Assembly (NCBI RefSeq): GCF_000764305.2
Contig: NW_025944539.1
Coordinates: 868,001 to 932,000 of the forward strand
Length of the DNA: 64,000 bases
Direction: 5' to 3'
Origin: Hyalella azteca
Lineage: Eukaryota > Arthropoda > Malacostraca > Amphipoda > Hyalellidae
A program made the position numbers and the translations under genes. Positions 46,456 to 58,627 of this stretch are shown piece after piece. The stretch's first letter is position 1, and each line of letters begins with the position of its first letter. The notes beneath the pieces are model-generated. The model was not told the origin of the DNA. It did no database searches and worked only from the letters and a program-made list of their open reading frames with translations.

Positions 46456-47212
46456 TTTTTCAGCAGCTCGGCCGAGAGGACAGAGCAGCGTCAGCAGCAA
46501 AGCCTGCTGAGCCTAATCAAGCTTGCCGTCCGATCCCTGCGACTCGGGCCGTATCGTAACGTGCAGACGCTTCGTAATAATTCCATTATGAATGGTTTAT
46601 AACAGCGATCAAATTATTTTAGCGATCATAAAGACAAAGACAAGTTCTTCTATCATTTACTGCTAGCAGCATCAAGTCAACCTACCTTCACTGGTTCATT
46701 AATAATTAATCCGAATTTTTGAACGAACTTGCAAGTTCTTGAGCAACTCATATTTGGGAACAATTAACATGCTTGATATATTGTAAATTAAAATCATTCA
46801 GTACGTATAACAATGCGGGAAAACAATGGCTGAAAATATTTTAAGGTTCTATAAACTGAATGCTATGCAATCAACAGCTAATTTGACGCTTTAAAGGAAG
46901 AAATAATAGAGGTTGATCGAAAAAAAAAAAGAATGACAAAAATTTTAAAAATGTGAACAAGAGCGCGAATGCGGGACGTCCAATAACCGAAAGCAAATGA
47001 GATTTTATTGAAAGAGAATACTTTCTTAATGTAATAATAATATTATTTTAAATTACTTTGACAACTTCTGGCCAGGCTCAAAATGAGCGTTTTGCAAATG
47101 TTTAGGTTAAAGGCTTCTCAGGCGAAATGCCTTGCTATAAATTTGCAACAGCATTAATCTAGCCAGAATTGAAGAGCGAAGATCTTGCGATTTTTGCAAA
47201 CTAATGAACATT
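46456..47212. other. No recognisable feature
   Basis: Nothing supported. Confidence 0.4.
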
Positions 47213-47342
47213 TGCTACAGCATGCATAGGCATTAGCTACAGCATGCATAAGCATTTGCTACAGCATGCATAGGCATTAGCTACAGCATGCATAAGCATT
47301 TGCTACAGCATGCATAAGCATTTGCTACAACATGCATAAGCT
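47213..47342. repeat. Minisatellite, 22-bp unit with 44-bp alternation
   Basis: GCTACAGCATGCATAAGCATTT and the variant with ATAGGCATTA alternate for four units, then the first type continues. There are about six copies from 47214. Confidence 0.85.
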
Positions 47343-48800
47343 GAAAAATCATCTTCATGGCTACGCTAAGCCGCTGTAAAAATAAGAAGCTATTTAAAGA
47401 TTTAAAGAGTATGTGTCGAACATGAAGGTCAGCTTGTGGTTGCACGAAGAATTGTTGAGCAAGACAGAAGAGACATGTGAAGAATTGAATTATCGTGCAC
47501 GCTCATGACAGAGATACGTGGATCTTCAAACTACTTTTATAGCGTCGCAGCCGGAGAACAGCGACAACATTATAAATGATAGAAGTCATTTTTGGGTGGT
47601 GTAAGTCCAAGCAATACAGTCATTGAGAAACCATTAACAACGCAATCATCAACTAGTTGAGGAATTGCGCCCTATTAAACCTTAAAAATCAAAATTAATA
47701 GATAGAAAAGATTGTCCAATGTTTGACATGAAAAACGAGAGCGAAGATAACTTGGATGATCCAACAAGCCATTAAGAAGGACGGAATTTAGAAAATTTGA
47801 AGTACATAAGACTCGTTAGGTGCAGAATTATAGTACGCGTAACTAAGCAATACAGCTCGGGCTTATACATCAATATCTTATCTTATATCGGGTTTATACA
47901 TCTATATATACATGTACCTATATCTAGGAAAATTAGAACTTCTTGAAATTTGGAATTGAAATAGGTGAAAATTAGCATGCGAATGAAAAAAAAAACTAAG
48001 AGATCCCGAGCGCTTTTTTATCAGTTCTCCCTGAAGGGGAAACTCTAGCAAGCGTGGAAAAGAAGAGGCAGACCCTCTCCCGAACCGACAAAGTTGAGGC
48101 GTCTGATTGTGAGCGAAGAAAAAAATCGCCGTCCAGATTCGGTGATTACGCACAAAAAGCCTCACAAAAACCAAATTATCATCCATTTGAGGACTTGGAA
48201 TGCAATCACAATTTTTGGATCGTCTCTCCGAAGTTTTTCTTCATTGTCTAAAGTACGCACGAAAAAGTTGGAACTTTGACCCAGAAGGATGGATAAGTGG
48301 AGACGGAGTGTCTTCCCAATGAACTATAACGCATTTGCATTATTCAATGATAAATATTTTGTTACCACCTGAGGAAAACCGCGTATCTAGATTTACTCAA
48401 TTTATTCAATTGCACAAGTTCGCAATACTATTTTCTTCAATATTAATAAACACTAAGTTAAATTACAACATCCTGCTTGCGTAATAACAAACTACAAATG
48501 AAGTTAATTTATCTCTTATCTGCATGATGGCCAGCGAATTTAATTTAATCCATCCATCACTTTTTGATCCCGCTTTTTCGGATTTCATGCCGCTTCCCTT
48601 CAGACAAATGCTGCAAGGAGATCAAGGAATATAGATGGACGCAGAAAAATAAATGTGTCTTACCACCCAATTATCGAAACTTTTTGTACATAGAACAGAT
48701 ACTTTCTGCCAGGACAAACTAGGTAAAGTTGATCCACATAAAAATTCCATTGCTACTTGGACAATGAGAAACTTATTTCTCGCAGTGTAGCAATGTGTCC
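47343..48800. other. AT-rich sequence without recognisable features
   Basis: The overlapping frames around 47902-48280 on both strands lack motifs. Confidence 0.4.
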
Positions 48801-48807
48801 GCTCAAT

Positions 48808-48985
48808 CCATTGCAGGCGGAAGATCTCTCACTGTAAGCGGTAATCTTTCATGAACGTGATCCAGCAAACGCCATGGAGCTAAGTCCATCTCGTCACGGT
48901 TAAAGAGGTCCATGCATCGTGGATACCAAATCCCGTCACAAGGCAAATCTTGCGCACTCGCGACGCCCGGCAGATCGTCTCCTCA
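48808..48985 (-). pseudogene. Unrecognised protein-like open segment
   Basis: A minus-strand frame of about 59 codons between in-frame stops reads protein-like, including DGIWYPRCMDLFNRDEMD and HVHERLPLTVRDLPPAMD, and is GC-richer than its surroundings. It has no ATG at the start and no clear exon border. It could be an exon fragment, a decayed insertion or chance. I do not recognise the family. Confidence 0.25.
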
Positions 48986-49001
48986 GGGCATACGCAAATT
49001 A

Positions 49002-49179
49002 GAAAATATGACTCGGTACTCACTGCAGTGAGTGACAGGGAACGCATTTTCTCGTCGACGAAAACGTGAGGTCACGGACAGACGGACAGACAGACAGACG
49101 GACGGACAGACAGACAGACGGACGGACATGGCGAGCACAATAGTGCATTTTTTCCATAAATGAGAAAATGCGCTAAAAA
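49002..49179 (-). mobile_element. Family U element, copy 4 (reversed)
   Basis: Read on the minus strand it has TTTTTAGCGCATTTTCTC, ATGCACTATTGTGCTCGCC, a (CCGT/CTGT)n tract longer than in the other copies, TTTTCGTCGACGAGAAAATG, CACTCACTGCAGTGAGTACC and GAGTCATATTTT. Confidence 0.75.
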
Positions 49180-50095
49180 TCGGATTTTTCGTATCCGAGC
49201 GCGGATGAGAGCGTCACGGATTTGTAAATTGGATGGGACCCCGAAAAGCGGTTTGATTCAAAGGGGGTTTGGGGTTTAAATCAACCGAAAGGCGAGTTGG
49301 AGGCTCATGTGAGCACCCATTCGCTACAATCAAAATGATGATGATAAAATGATAGATAAAAGATACAGTGATAGATAAAAGATTTTAGTGCATTTTACTA
49401 GGATCGAGCACAAGGATCGAAGAACATCGATCAGCATTGGGAATGATGCTGACGTGAAGTTTATTGACTAAAATAAAAATAACTCAAGTGGTGTCGAAAA
49501 TTTGAAAAAACTCAACTTTTCACAGGTTATTTTGGCACCGGAATGAAAAATGTTACGGAAGTTTGACCATAAATTCCTTCTAAGCCACGACTCAAGTTGT
49601 CAATTAGGTTAACTCGCCTAGAGGGATCATGGCGTGGTCCGCGTAATTCATTCTAGACTGATTTAATTTCTTGGTTGACATTTCTCACGGCCTCTAATTA
49701 ATTAGATACAGTTTGCACTACTCTACACTGGCGTGGGAACCAGGAAATCAAGTGAAGTACATCGCAATCTCAAAACCCGTAAAGATACTATGACTGACGT
49801 ACAAAATTCAAGAATTCTGGAATGGCAACGAATAAATCTCGCAAAAATCCCAGTAGACTAACCGAAGGTTCAGCAATAGTAACGAAGAGACTGGATAAGA
49901 TTTATCTCGGCACTTACATTATATTATTGAAAAAATGTAACATCACATAGTACAAAAGATCGTTACAATCTCGTATTGTGTCGTGCAGCGTGCACCGTGA
50001 ATGCCGGTACAGAGACAACGCTGGAGCGCGTCTCCGTGTTTGCTACGGGCTTAGTGAGAGTTTCGCGAATCTCGGAAGACTCCCTCTAATTGGTG
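49180..50095. other. No recognisable feature
   Basis: Short GATAGATAAAAGAT repeats occur near 49340-49385. Otherwise nothing is supported. Confidence 0.4.
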
Positions 50096-50097
50096 CG

Positions 50098-50222
50098 ATC
50101 CCAGGCCAGAGATGGGATCCAAGGTCAAAGATTTGATCCCAGGTCAAAGATTTGATCCCAGGTCAAAGATTTGATCCCAGGTCAGAGATTTGATCCCAGG
50201 TCAGAGATTTGATCCCAGGTCA
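50098..50222. repeat. Minisatellite, 19-bp unit, at least 6 copies, running into a gap
   Basis: GATCCCAGGTCAAAGATTT repeats every 19 bp until the Ns begin. The true array length is unknown. Confidence 0.88.
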
Positions 50223-50493
50223 NNNNNNNNNNNNNNNNNNNNNNNNNNNNNNNNNNNNNNNNNNNNNNNNNNNNNNNNNNNNNNNNNNNNNNNNNNNNNN
50301 NNNNNNNNNNNNNNNNNNNNNNNNNNNNNNNNNNNNNNNNNNNNNNNNNNNNNNNNNNNNNNNNNNNNNNNNNNNNNNNNNNNNNNNNNNNNNNNNNNNN
50401 NNNNNNNNNNNNNNNNNNNNNNNNNNNNNNNNNNNNNNNNNNNNNNNNNNNNNNNNNNNNNNNNNNNNNNNNNNNNNNNNNNNNNNNNNNNNN
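50223..50493. other. Assembly gap (271 N)
   Basis: A run of N between two different 19-bp arrays. Frames spanning it are meaningless. Confidence 0.99.
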
Positions 50494-50850
50494 CTTCCTA
50501 AGACAGTGATAAGTTCTTACGACAGTGATAAGTTCTTAAGACAGTGATAAGTTCTTACGACAGGGATAAGTTCTTACGACAGTGATAACTTCCCAAAACA
50601 ATGATAAGTTCTTACGACAGTGATAAGTTCTTAAGACAGTGATAAGTTCTTACGACAGTGATAACTTCCTAAGACAGTGATAGGTTCTTATGACAGCGAT
50701 AAGTTCTTAAGACAGTGATAAGTTCTTACGACAGTGATAAGTTCTTACGACAGTGATAAGTTCTTAAAGCAGTGGTAAGTTCTTAAGACAATGATAAGTT
50801 CTTAAGACAATGATAAGTTCTTACGACAAGGATAACTTCCTAAGACACCG
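50494..50850. repeat. Minisatellite, 19-bp unit, about 19 copies, emerging from a gap
   Basis: ACAGTGATAAGTTCTTACG repeats every 19 bp with TTAAG / TTACG / TCCTAAG variants. Near the right edge, ACACCGACAGGATCCCGAG shows the array decaying. Confidence 0.88.
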
Positions 50851-51355
50851 ACAGGATCCCGAGACACTGATGAGATACCAAGAATGAAAAATGTTGCAAA
50901 ATCTGGAAACCGATAAAAAATGAAAAGCAGGAGTACATAGGAAGGAATTATCTGCTACAAAATTTATTGCCTGAAATTAATAGAAAATCATACGAGTAAA
51001 TGTGAATTGAGACCGATGATCGTCTAGCGAAACAGATTCAAACGTCCGCACTAACATAATCAATGAGCATCATAAAAAGAGGTTGAATCAAAGTAAGGGA
51101 AGAAATGGGCAAAAAATATGGGTAAGGCAATGACTCTAACCAAATTAAATTGCTGTAATCTCTTATCAGTATGCATAATTTTCATCGCGGAATATGTCAA
51201 AAAACCTTCAAAAGTTTGGCCTCCAAACCAAACCTCCTTGTGAATGTGATATATTACGTCTAGAGCTGATCTGACCATCAATAATAACCATCACACGTCA
51301 AATACCACAAACGATCTTTTAAATATGTTGCACACATCCTTAAGTTTGCACACGA
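50851..51355. other. No recognisable feature
   Basis: Nothing supported. Confidence 0.4.
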
Positions 51356-51356
51356 T

Positions 51357-51455
51357 TTTAGATCTATGAACAAGGCACGAAAAGGAAAAGAATCGGCGAC
51401 AAGCCACATCAGGCCTACATTTCAGCGCCGACATCATTATGTTATGTTATGTTAA
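51357..51455 (+). mobile_element. CR1/L2-like LINE 3' UTR fragment with (TTATG)n tail
   Basis: TTTAGATCTATGAACAAGGC, then AAGAATCGGCGACAAGCCAC, ATCAGGCC and TTCAGCGCCGACATCA, and a TTATGTTATGTTATG tail. It matches the 3' UTR of the 41.9-43.2 kb LINE closely. Confidence 0.72.
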
Positions 51456-51632
51456 GATAGATTGCAAATAAAGGTCAACAAGCACTTGAAAAACGATTAC
51501 TACTACGGAAGATGTGCCAGAAATGAAAACCAGTCGCATCTTATATCAACATAAGATTGACAAACTTGCCAAACAACTGAAAGCGCTAAGTGGAGCATTA
51601 AAAACCTAACCTAATAATGAAACCGGCATGTG

Positions 51633-51714
51633 AATCAAGTCACGAAAAATTCATGAATCGACAACAGGCCATGGGCCTATTTCTTCAGTGCCGACACTTC
51701 TATTCTATTCTATG
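51633..51714 (+). mobile_element. CR1/L2-like LINE 3' UTR fragment with (TTCTA)n tail
   Basis: AATCAAGTCACGAAAAATTC, ATGAATCGACAACAGGCCAT, TTCTTCAGTGCCGACACTTC and a CTATTCTATTCTATG tail. It is the same subfamily as the reversed copy at 31.7 kb. Confidence 0.72.
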
Positions 51715-52860
51715 AGAATGTGAAGAACCCACAAGCCATTACTAGCTGCGCTCACCGCGTGTGGCGATAGTTACTTACAATCAAGTAAACCAGCCTCCTT
51801 ATATGATCATAAACATAGCAGGAGCGCTGCGCTCCCGCCACAATAATTTGTGGACCAGGAAGCGTTGCATTAAAAGTGAAATCAAGACGCCAAAAAGTTG
51901 AGAAAAATCGCCTCATTTCCCAAAGGGTCGTAAATAGCAATGAGGTGCGACGGCCGTGGACACGGAGCGGAAATGAGCTGATTTCAGCCTCACAAACAAT
52001 GGCTGCTGCAGCCATTTTCCGTAAACTTCTGATCATATCGTTAAACGGCAAAATTCTTATATGCAGTTGAATACAGGTTAAATTAGGTGAACAATCTGGA
52101 CGTTTGATTTTTTCTTATAAACAAGTCATCAAATTAGAACTGCAATGTCTCGCAGAAATACAGGCAAATGCATCGGTCTGTGATCATCGAGAATTCATTT
52201 AATGAACAACAAAGATCTAAACGCCATCATTTCTAACATTTTTCTCATCACGATTTCTTACGAATTAATAGACAAGTTTTCAACAGGGAACTACATTAGA
52301 CGGTGCTGAATCACTTGGTTGCTACAACAGAGTTATACAGTTCTACACCCATCATCGCAATGTGAAGCTTAGAAATTTTAGATCTAATATGGATGATGGA
52401 TGAGCTATGTAAGTAAGGGCAGCAGGCGGTTCACAACCGTTCACTACATGAAGCCCTCCAGGTCGCCAGGCCGAGATTTGTCGTAAAATTCGTACGGTGG
52501 ACCCGATGCTGTTATCTGGAGCCTAAGACGCCGATATTTCTGTCAATATCGACCAATTCTTCGTGCGAGCGACGCTTTGCATGGGCACGATAAACGAGCG
52601 CTATAGAAATTGCATTTTCTAAAACAGCTGCATTTAGATTCTCAAATTTTTATTAATAGTCAATTGTTAACTCATATACCAGCCAGATACTGATTCAATC
52701 CAGCCACAAGTAGATTCATACCAGTCACTTGTAAACCGATGGAAATTATTTCATTGAAATCAGATACGTGACTCTTTATTTCTAAGCTTATTATTCTATG
52801 ATTTTATATTGAAAATTAATTTGACAAATTGCCTAGCGAAAATTAATTTAGAGAGAGGAA
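51715..52860. other. No recognisable gene
   Basis: A 99-codon minus-strand frame (51752-52051) overlies a locally GC-rich stretch but shows no domain. Confidence 0.35.
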
Positions 52861-52866
52861 GGTAAT

Positions 52867-53295
52867 GTGGAGGAAGATGGTTGGCGGTCTTTGGTCCATT
52901 CTCCATGCTTGGGCAAAAAGAGAAGTGACGATAAAAAAAAACATTTTTGGTATCACAAAATTCTAAGGAGGAATTTCATTGGCATCCTTGACACGAGCGG
53001 CAGAATGGGCGGAAAAATGAGCGACAAAAGCGCCGTCTTAGCAATAATCGACGAAACTTCCAAGGGTTCAGCTCATGCAAGAAATATCATCAAAAACTCC
53101 AATGACAAAAAAAGTGACGTCTACAGATATTTGCTCGTGCTTCATTTTTGGGCTCAAGAAGATGTTCCCGCGAGAGCAACAGCCTTCAAGGGATCCCTAC
53201 AATGGACAAGCGCAAAAACGAAAACTTATGTCGATTCCGATTCCGGGACAGCGAAACAAAAGCAATTTGTTCAAAGTAAAGTTTGTTTTTGGTAG
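52867..53295 (+). CDS. Unrecognised 142-codon open frame (doubtful)
   Basis: This is the longest ATG-initiated frame in the window that is not made of tandem repeats. The product is basic and hydrophilic, without a signal peptide, transmembrane segment or motif that I recognise. A second frame (53075-53380) stays open across its 3' half, which argues for locally low stop density rather than selection. There is no paired splice evidence. It may be a chance frame; I list it only so that it can be tested against transcripts. Confidence 0.15.
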   Translation: MEEDGWRSLVHSPCLGKKRSDDKKKHFWYHKILRRNFIGILDTSGRMGGKMSDKSAVLAIIDETSKGSAHARNIIKNSNDKKSDVYRYLLVLHFWAQEDVPARATAFKGSLQWTSAKTKTYVDSDSGTAKQKQFVQSKVCFW

Positions 53296-53883
53296 CAAAA
53301 GCTTGTTACAGGACCGTCCAACTAAGTTCCTAATATTGGCAAAAGAAACGGAGAAACGTACCTACGTCTCCATTTTCTGAACATTTTTAGATTTGAACCT
53401 CAATACAGGGAATCCTATGAACTTCCAAAGCGGATATCGCACCGCAGATTGAGAAGCCGACTTTTCTTTGCACAGCTTATACGTGAAACCGAGATTATAG
53501 CAAAAGCCGAAAACCGTGCCAATGAAATTCTCAAATTATTTATAAAAATCTATGCTGCCATAGACTGAAAACTTTTCGCCTGGAGGCACCGTGCAGGCGG
53601 CATAGAGCAAAGAATTTTCGAATTCTTGAAGCGAGACATCTGCCTTTGTGCCTTAATTAATCCAGGGTAATAAAATACTAAACGCGGTGAATAAATCACC
53701 AGGACTTGTGCCACGTCATGATATTCCAATAATTAGAGTTAAAATGATACATTCATCTAAAATGAATGGCACAAAGAGAAATAATGTAATTACAACTAGA
53801 CAAACCAGAAATTGCCCGCCGAAGCACGACTACGGATATGGAAAATTTAATTCGCTCCTGACCGTTTTCACTCAATTAACTTG

Positions 53884-54345
53884 CAATGTTATCGCCCTCA
53901 ATTATTAGAGCCAATCCAACGTTTAATTACCAAAGACCTTACTTCAATTATTTGAGCCAATGCAACGGTTAATTAACAGGAGTCACACCTCAATTCTTTG
54001 CGCCAGTAAAACGGTCAATTAACAGGAATCCTCGCTCAATTTGAGTCAATGTCACTGTTAATTAACAGTAGTTCACTTCAATTATTTGAGCCAATACCAC
54101 GCTTAATCAACAGGCGTTCCACCTCAATTATTTGAGCCAATACCACGCTTAATTAAGAGGAGTTCCACTTCAATTATTTGAGCCAATACCACGCTTAATT
54201 AACAGGAGTTCCACTTCAATTATTTGAGCCAATACCACGGTTAATTAACAGTAGTTCACTTCAATTATTTGAGCCAATATCACGCTTAATTAACAGGAGT
54301 TCCACCTCAATTATTTGAGCCAATACCACGGTTAATTAACAGAAT
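53884..54345. repeat. Minisatellite, 46-bp unit, about 10 copies
   Basis: CAATTATTTGAGCCAATACC plus ACGCTTAATTAACAGGAGTT and CCACCT repeats every 46 bp in the inner copies (54081, 54127, 54173). The left copies are more diverged. AT-rich. Confidence 0.9.
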
Positions 54346-57300
54346 TCCCAAGACTTCAAAGACTTTAATAGAACCAAATTATAATCCGATCTCAAAGGCG
54401 CACATGTCGCAGCTTCCAAAATCACGGAACGACCAAACTTTCGCGAAGAACACTTCAAAAAATCTCTTAATTCACGTTACATTTATTCATTAGGAAGTTA
54501 TTTCGAAGGTGGAACACCATAAATAATGTATTAAAATTAAATTAAAATCGACGAAATTACAAAAAAAAAAAACAGTGCAAATTCGGATTTCGGTAAGAAC
54601 GGAAAGAAACAACGAAATTTCAAGGTACTAACAATTTATAATGATCAAACAAATCGACTCGGATAGAAAGGCTTTCAGTTAACAACGAACTAAAGTAGAA
54701 TCTTCACCATGGGAGGCGGAAAAATTTGAAATTCCATTATGATTCACGTATGAATTTCTCCAGCACAAACTTCATTTAATGATAGAAACAATTGGTGTTC
54801 AAGCCGGAAACAAATTGCCTTAGTCGGCCAAACATAATCATCACATGTAGGTACAATACAAAGCAATAAGGTCTATTATTAAGGTGGCAATTTAATAATG
54901 TGGACGTGCTGACAGAAATATAATATATCTTTAATGTTTAATCTATTTAAGAATCGTTTTAATATATCTTTAAAAGGTGTATTTTATGCTGTGAATATAA
55001 AAATTGAAATATAAAATTTAAATAATTTATCGAATTTATTTATCGTAGTTCGCTGAGAAGCGCATACAAATTATAAAAACGTTTAATTTATGCAATCGAT
55101 CCCTTCAATACAGAAATAAAGACTGAAACACGTGTGAAATAAATTTCATTAACACATTTTTTTTAAATATAAACACGGGCGAAAAACTGGGAACGAGTTT
55201 GACTATCCTGCAAACCTAGGCTTTCCTTGGCGGTTCGCATCAATTTCAAATGTTCTATGGTAAAATATTTTATTACAAGCAATAATTGAGCTCATGGACC
55301 TTATTAATGAGCAATCCACTATTAATTGTCACAACATGGTTATTTCTTATTTGTGAATGTGATAAATTGCATGTAATTAAACAAAAAGTTTAGCACAGGT
55401 TCAAATCCAAAATTTAAAAAATCTTGATGGAAAGACGATTAAATTTATATGGATATCATTTCGGAGAATCCGGAATTTTATAATTTCTAATAATATAACA
55501 AGAACAGGTGAGAAAAAAACAATTCATGATGCGAATTCATGAGGCAACATCTCTTAGTTCAGATCGTAAGAAACCCGATTACCGACAGCGAACGTCAGCT
55601 ATATTGGAATGGAGCAAAAATACCCTAGGGGTACCGTACTGCGGTAAATCCTAGTACTACAATTTTCATAAGATAGTGCTACAATTACCTTTCCCGAACG
55701 ATAATTCAGCAGTAAATTGATATGTCCTTCATTATATACTATAATATAGCTGGTCATCGTCGTAACACCCATCTGTAAATAAGTAATTCCTTACCAGACA
55801 CTAGCAACAGGTTACAACTGCAGTTCAGCGTCGGGTCTCCTTCAACTGGATTACATCTCACTATTTCCGTCGTAATTTACTAGCCTCGTCTTCTTCAGCA
55901 TACACATGGAGAAAACTACGCAATTCGAACATCGAAGGAAGATTCATTAATAGAGCACCTATGCACACCAACCTCCCACCGGGAGAGCTAAGCTCAAACT
56001 GACTGACATCACGGACGTCGGACCCAGACCCGTGATCCCGAAAAATTTAATGCCTACCTGCTGGCACAATGAGTCGATTACTAGACTCTTCCGCACGTTC
56101 CTCGCAATATTAGAATTCAAACTTCGTTAGAAATTTTAATTCCATAATTGTATAATTGAATGAGGTTTTTACTCGAGGCGGGATTGATAAACTTTTCACA
56201 TGCCCCCTAGATGTTTAATTTATATTTCTTCAAGTCGCGATCACTTTGAGGTGGATAAATAGTTCGGAAGCGCGCCTCAGCATGCAAAAATAAAAAATTG
56301 GAAAGCCGGATTCGTAACTTTGAACAATTTGGTTTATTCGGGGTGAACACTGAAACTAGTAGTATAAATTTGTCATTTTGTACGGAATAAAATTTCTATT
56401 CAGACTTTTACGTGAATAATTCCCATGTATACCATAGGTACGCAAACAGATTGGAATTCTTACGCTTATGCGCTAGCAGTAAAACTTGAAATTTTATTTG
56501 GATCATAATTCAAGCTTTCAAGCTAGCGACAGCCTTATGAGTTGGCGAAATTCAGTCGGAAACGAATAGCTCCTACTATCAATAATTCACAAAGCGTATG
56601 ACATTTAAGATATTTTGAAATTAATCATAGGTATCCGCATGGCACCGATTCACAACGCGCAGGATTTTAAGCGAAACTTAAAATAAAGAATTCGTATCCG
56701 CAGGGCACAACTTCATACTACGCAAGATATTCAACAAACTGGAGAATGAAGCATCTATATGTGCAAGCTAATAGAAAAGTTTGGGAAAAGTCCTCAAGAC
56801 GCATTTAATCGTACGGAAATTTTTTAAATATAACCAATTTCGGAACTAGGCCTCGAAGAAGTCTCAAATTTTCAGCGAGAAGTGCAGCGTTCGGTTAACA
56901 AAACGAATAAATATTTACTGGTTTATTTTATTTATTGAATCAGGTGAAAAACACACATTCACATATCACGGACAGCTTCTAATTCTATCTTAAAATTAAG
57001 ACTTTGAGCAAAACTTTTCACATGAAAAAGCGTTGCGAAAAATCAGCGCTGCATAGAAGACTGAGATTGCAACCTCAAGGAACACTTACCAGGTATACCA
57101 AGCAACTCATTTAAGCTATTTACAGTTTTTCATGAAAATGTTCCATCCAAATACGACAACAAAATCTACTCCATATTCAAGTATGAAGTCAAGCATAATC
57201 AAAGAAGTTATAAACGGAGCATTGTTAACTTCTGAAAGCCAATTCATTGACGTAAACGACGCAGCAATCACTGAACAATAACAAAAACGTCATCAGTTTC

Positions 57301-57729
57301 TCTATAATTTTAAAGTAAATATTATGTCAAATACAGTAATAATACTAAATAGACGGCGTAAACTTGTGGAAAGGATGTTTAGTTTATATTTCTAAATAAT
57401 ACGTATAAGCAATATATAGACTCGCCAGCTTGATCTCTGACAAGGAGCCTTTTCATTGCACTACAAATAAATATTGGGGTAAATTAAATATTTCATCCAT
57501 CGATTTGCGATGTGTGTGATTTGGTTGGAGGAAATATATTTCTTGGTATTGTTTGGTTACTGGCCAAGATTTCGATTTAAGGATCCACTGTTTTGCCAAG
57601 ATGAAATAACGCCTTTTGGAGATCAACGACCTGAAATACTTCCAACAGTAACGAATAAATATCGCAATGCTTTAATTCAGAATAAACAAGGTATTTACAG
57701 CAACATAAGTTTTAACACACGAATAAGTA
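54346..57729. other. AT-rich sequence without recognisable features
   Basis: No gene, repeat array or RNA was identified. The part nearest 57.7 kb presumably contains the 3' UTR of the minus-strand gene. The plus-strand frame at 57510-57806 overlaps that gene's last exon and is a shadow. Confidence 0.4.
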
Positions 57730-58069
57730 TTAGTTTCCAGAGCCCACGTAGCCTTCTTGCGCTAAGGAGGCCCAGAAAGCCTCTCGCCTCTTCCTGCTGT
57801 CAGTGAAGCGTTCGTCTTCGTTTTGTTGGTCAACAGAAAATTCCTCTTCGCTATGGTTTTCTAAAGCGTTACTCGCATTATTCCCGTTGCGTTTACTTGC
57901 CAGTTCCACATTCTCTGATGAGGGGTTTGTAATTTTTCTTAATATTTGCTTAGCTTTTTGAATGGTGGCCTCGAGGTCAAAGTCATCATTCTCTTCTGTT
58001 GTGTCAAGACGTCTGCACTCGGCGACCAAGGACGCATTGTAGTCACTCCGCAGAATTAAATCATCCAAC
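57730..58069 (-). CDS. Terminal coding exon of an unrecognised gene
   Basis: The acceptor is TTTGTTCTAG followed by G-TTG-GAT. The leading G completes an AGG (Arg) codon begun by the exon at 58498. The exon encodes 112 further residues and ends in TAA at 57730-57732. It starts LDDLILRSDYNASLVAECRR, then has an acidic stretch and a helical segment FDLEATIQKAKQILRKI. It continues through an Asn/Glu-rich, low-complexity region and ends RRREAFW-like near SLAQEGYVGSGN. It is hydrophilic throughout, with no transmembrane segment. The long leucine/isoleucine-spaced segment could form a coiled coil. Codon content and the phase match with the upstream exon make it a real coding exon; the family is unknown to me. 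Confidence 0.65.
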
Positions 58070-58497
58070 CTAGAACAAATGAAGCATTATTATTGAAAAC
58101 TATTAAAACTTGGGCATTATTATTGTGATCATTCCTATACATGCTTTATGCTGAGGATTTCAGTAAAAAACTAAATCTTGTCCATGGTCGAATCCAAATA
58201 AAAAATTTAATTGAAAAACAACCCAGTCAGCGGTCACTGAAATAAAAGTAGTGATTGTAAAGCTCAAGAAATTGAACCTAACAAGAAACGACAAATATAA
58301 CGCAAAATATGAACACGATAATTATTATAAAACAGGTTATCTGCACAAATGCACCTCACGTTTTGTAAGCAAGTATCTCTTCAAGAAGCACAATTCAAAG
58401 ATCATTTTAATTCGCATTTGTATCCGGTATTTCAAAATAAAATAAGTGTTGACGTGATCCATGCGAGCAATGAACAGAAGAACCAACGAGAAATTAC

Positions 58498-58574
58498 CTC
58501 TCAGAAATGTCATCGAGTTGCCGTAATGTTTGGGCGCAGTCGAGATCCCCTTCAGCTCCTAGAATGAGCGATTC
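58498..58574 (-). CDS. Internal coding exon of the same unrecognised gene
   Basis: A 77-bp exon with acceptor TCTCCTTTCCAG and donor GAGAG|GTAATTTC. It starts in phase 0 and ends in phase 2, reading ESLILGAEGDLDCAQTLRQL then DDISE and a split Arg codon. Joined to the 58069 exon, the sequence continues without interruption into LDDLIL, making one leucine-rich amphipathic helix. It also joins in phase to the exon ending at 61093. It lies 53 bp below the solo LTR at 58628-59009. Confidence 0.62.
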
Positions 58575-58627
58575 CTGGAAAGGAGATGACTATACAAGTT
58601 TAAGCCAGATTTAATAGAACTCAATTG

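Noticed and set aside
50190..50547. Open frames across the N run
   Set aside because: They consist almost entirely of unknown bases.
53075..53380. 101-codon open frame
   Set aside because: It overlaps another open frame in a different phase with no motif or splice support.
57510..57806. 98-codon plus-strand frame
   Set aside because: Its 3' end is antisense to the well-supported terminal exon of the minus-strand gene and it has no independent support.
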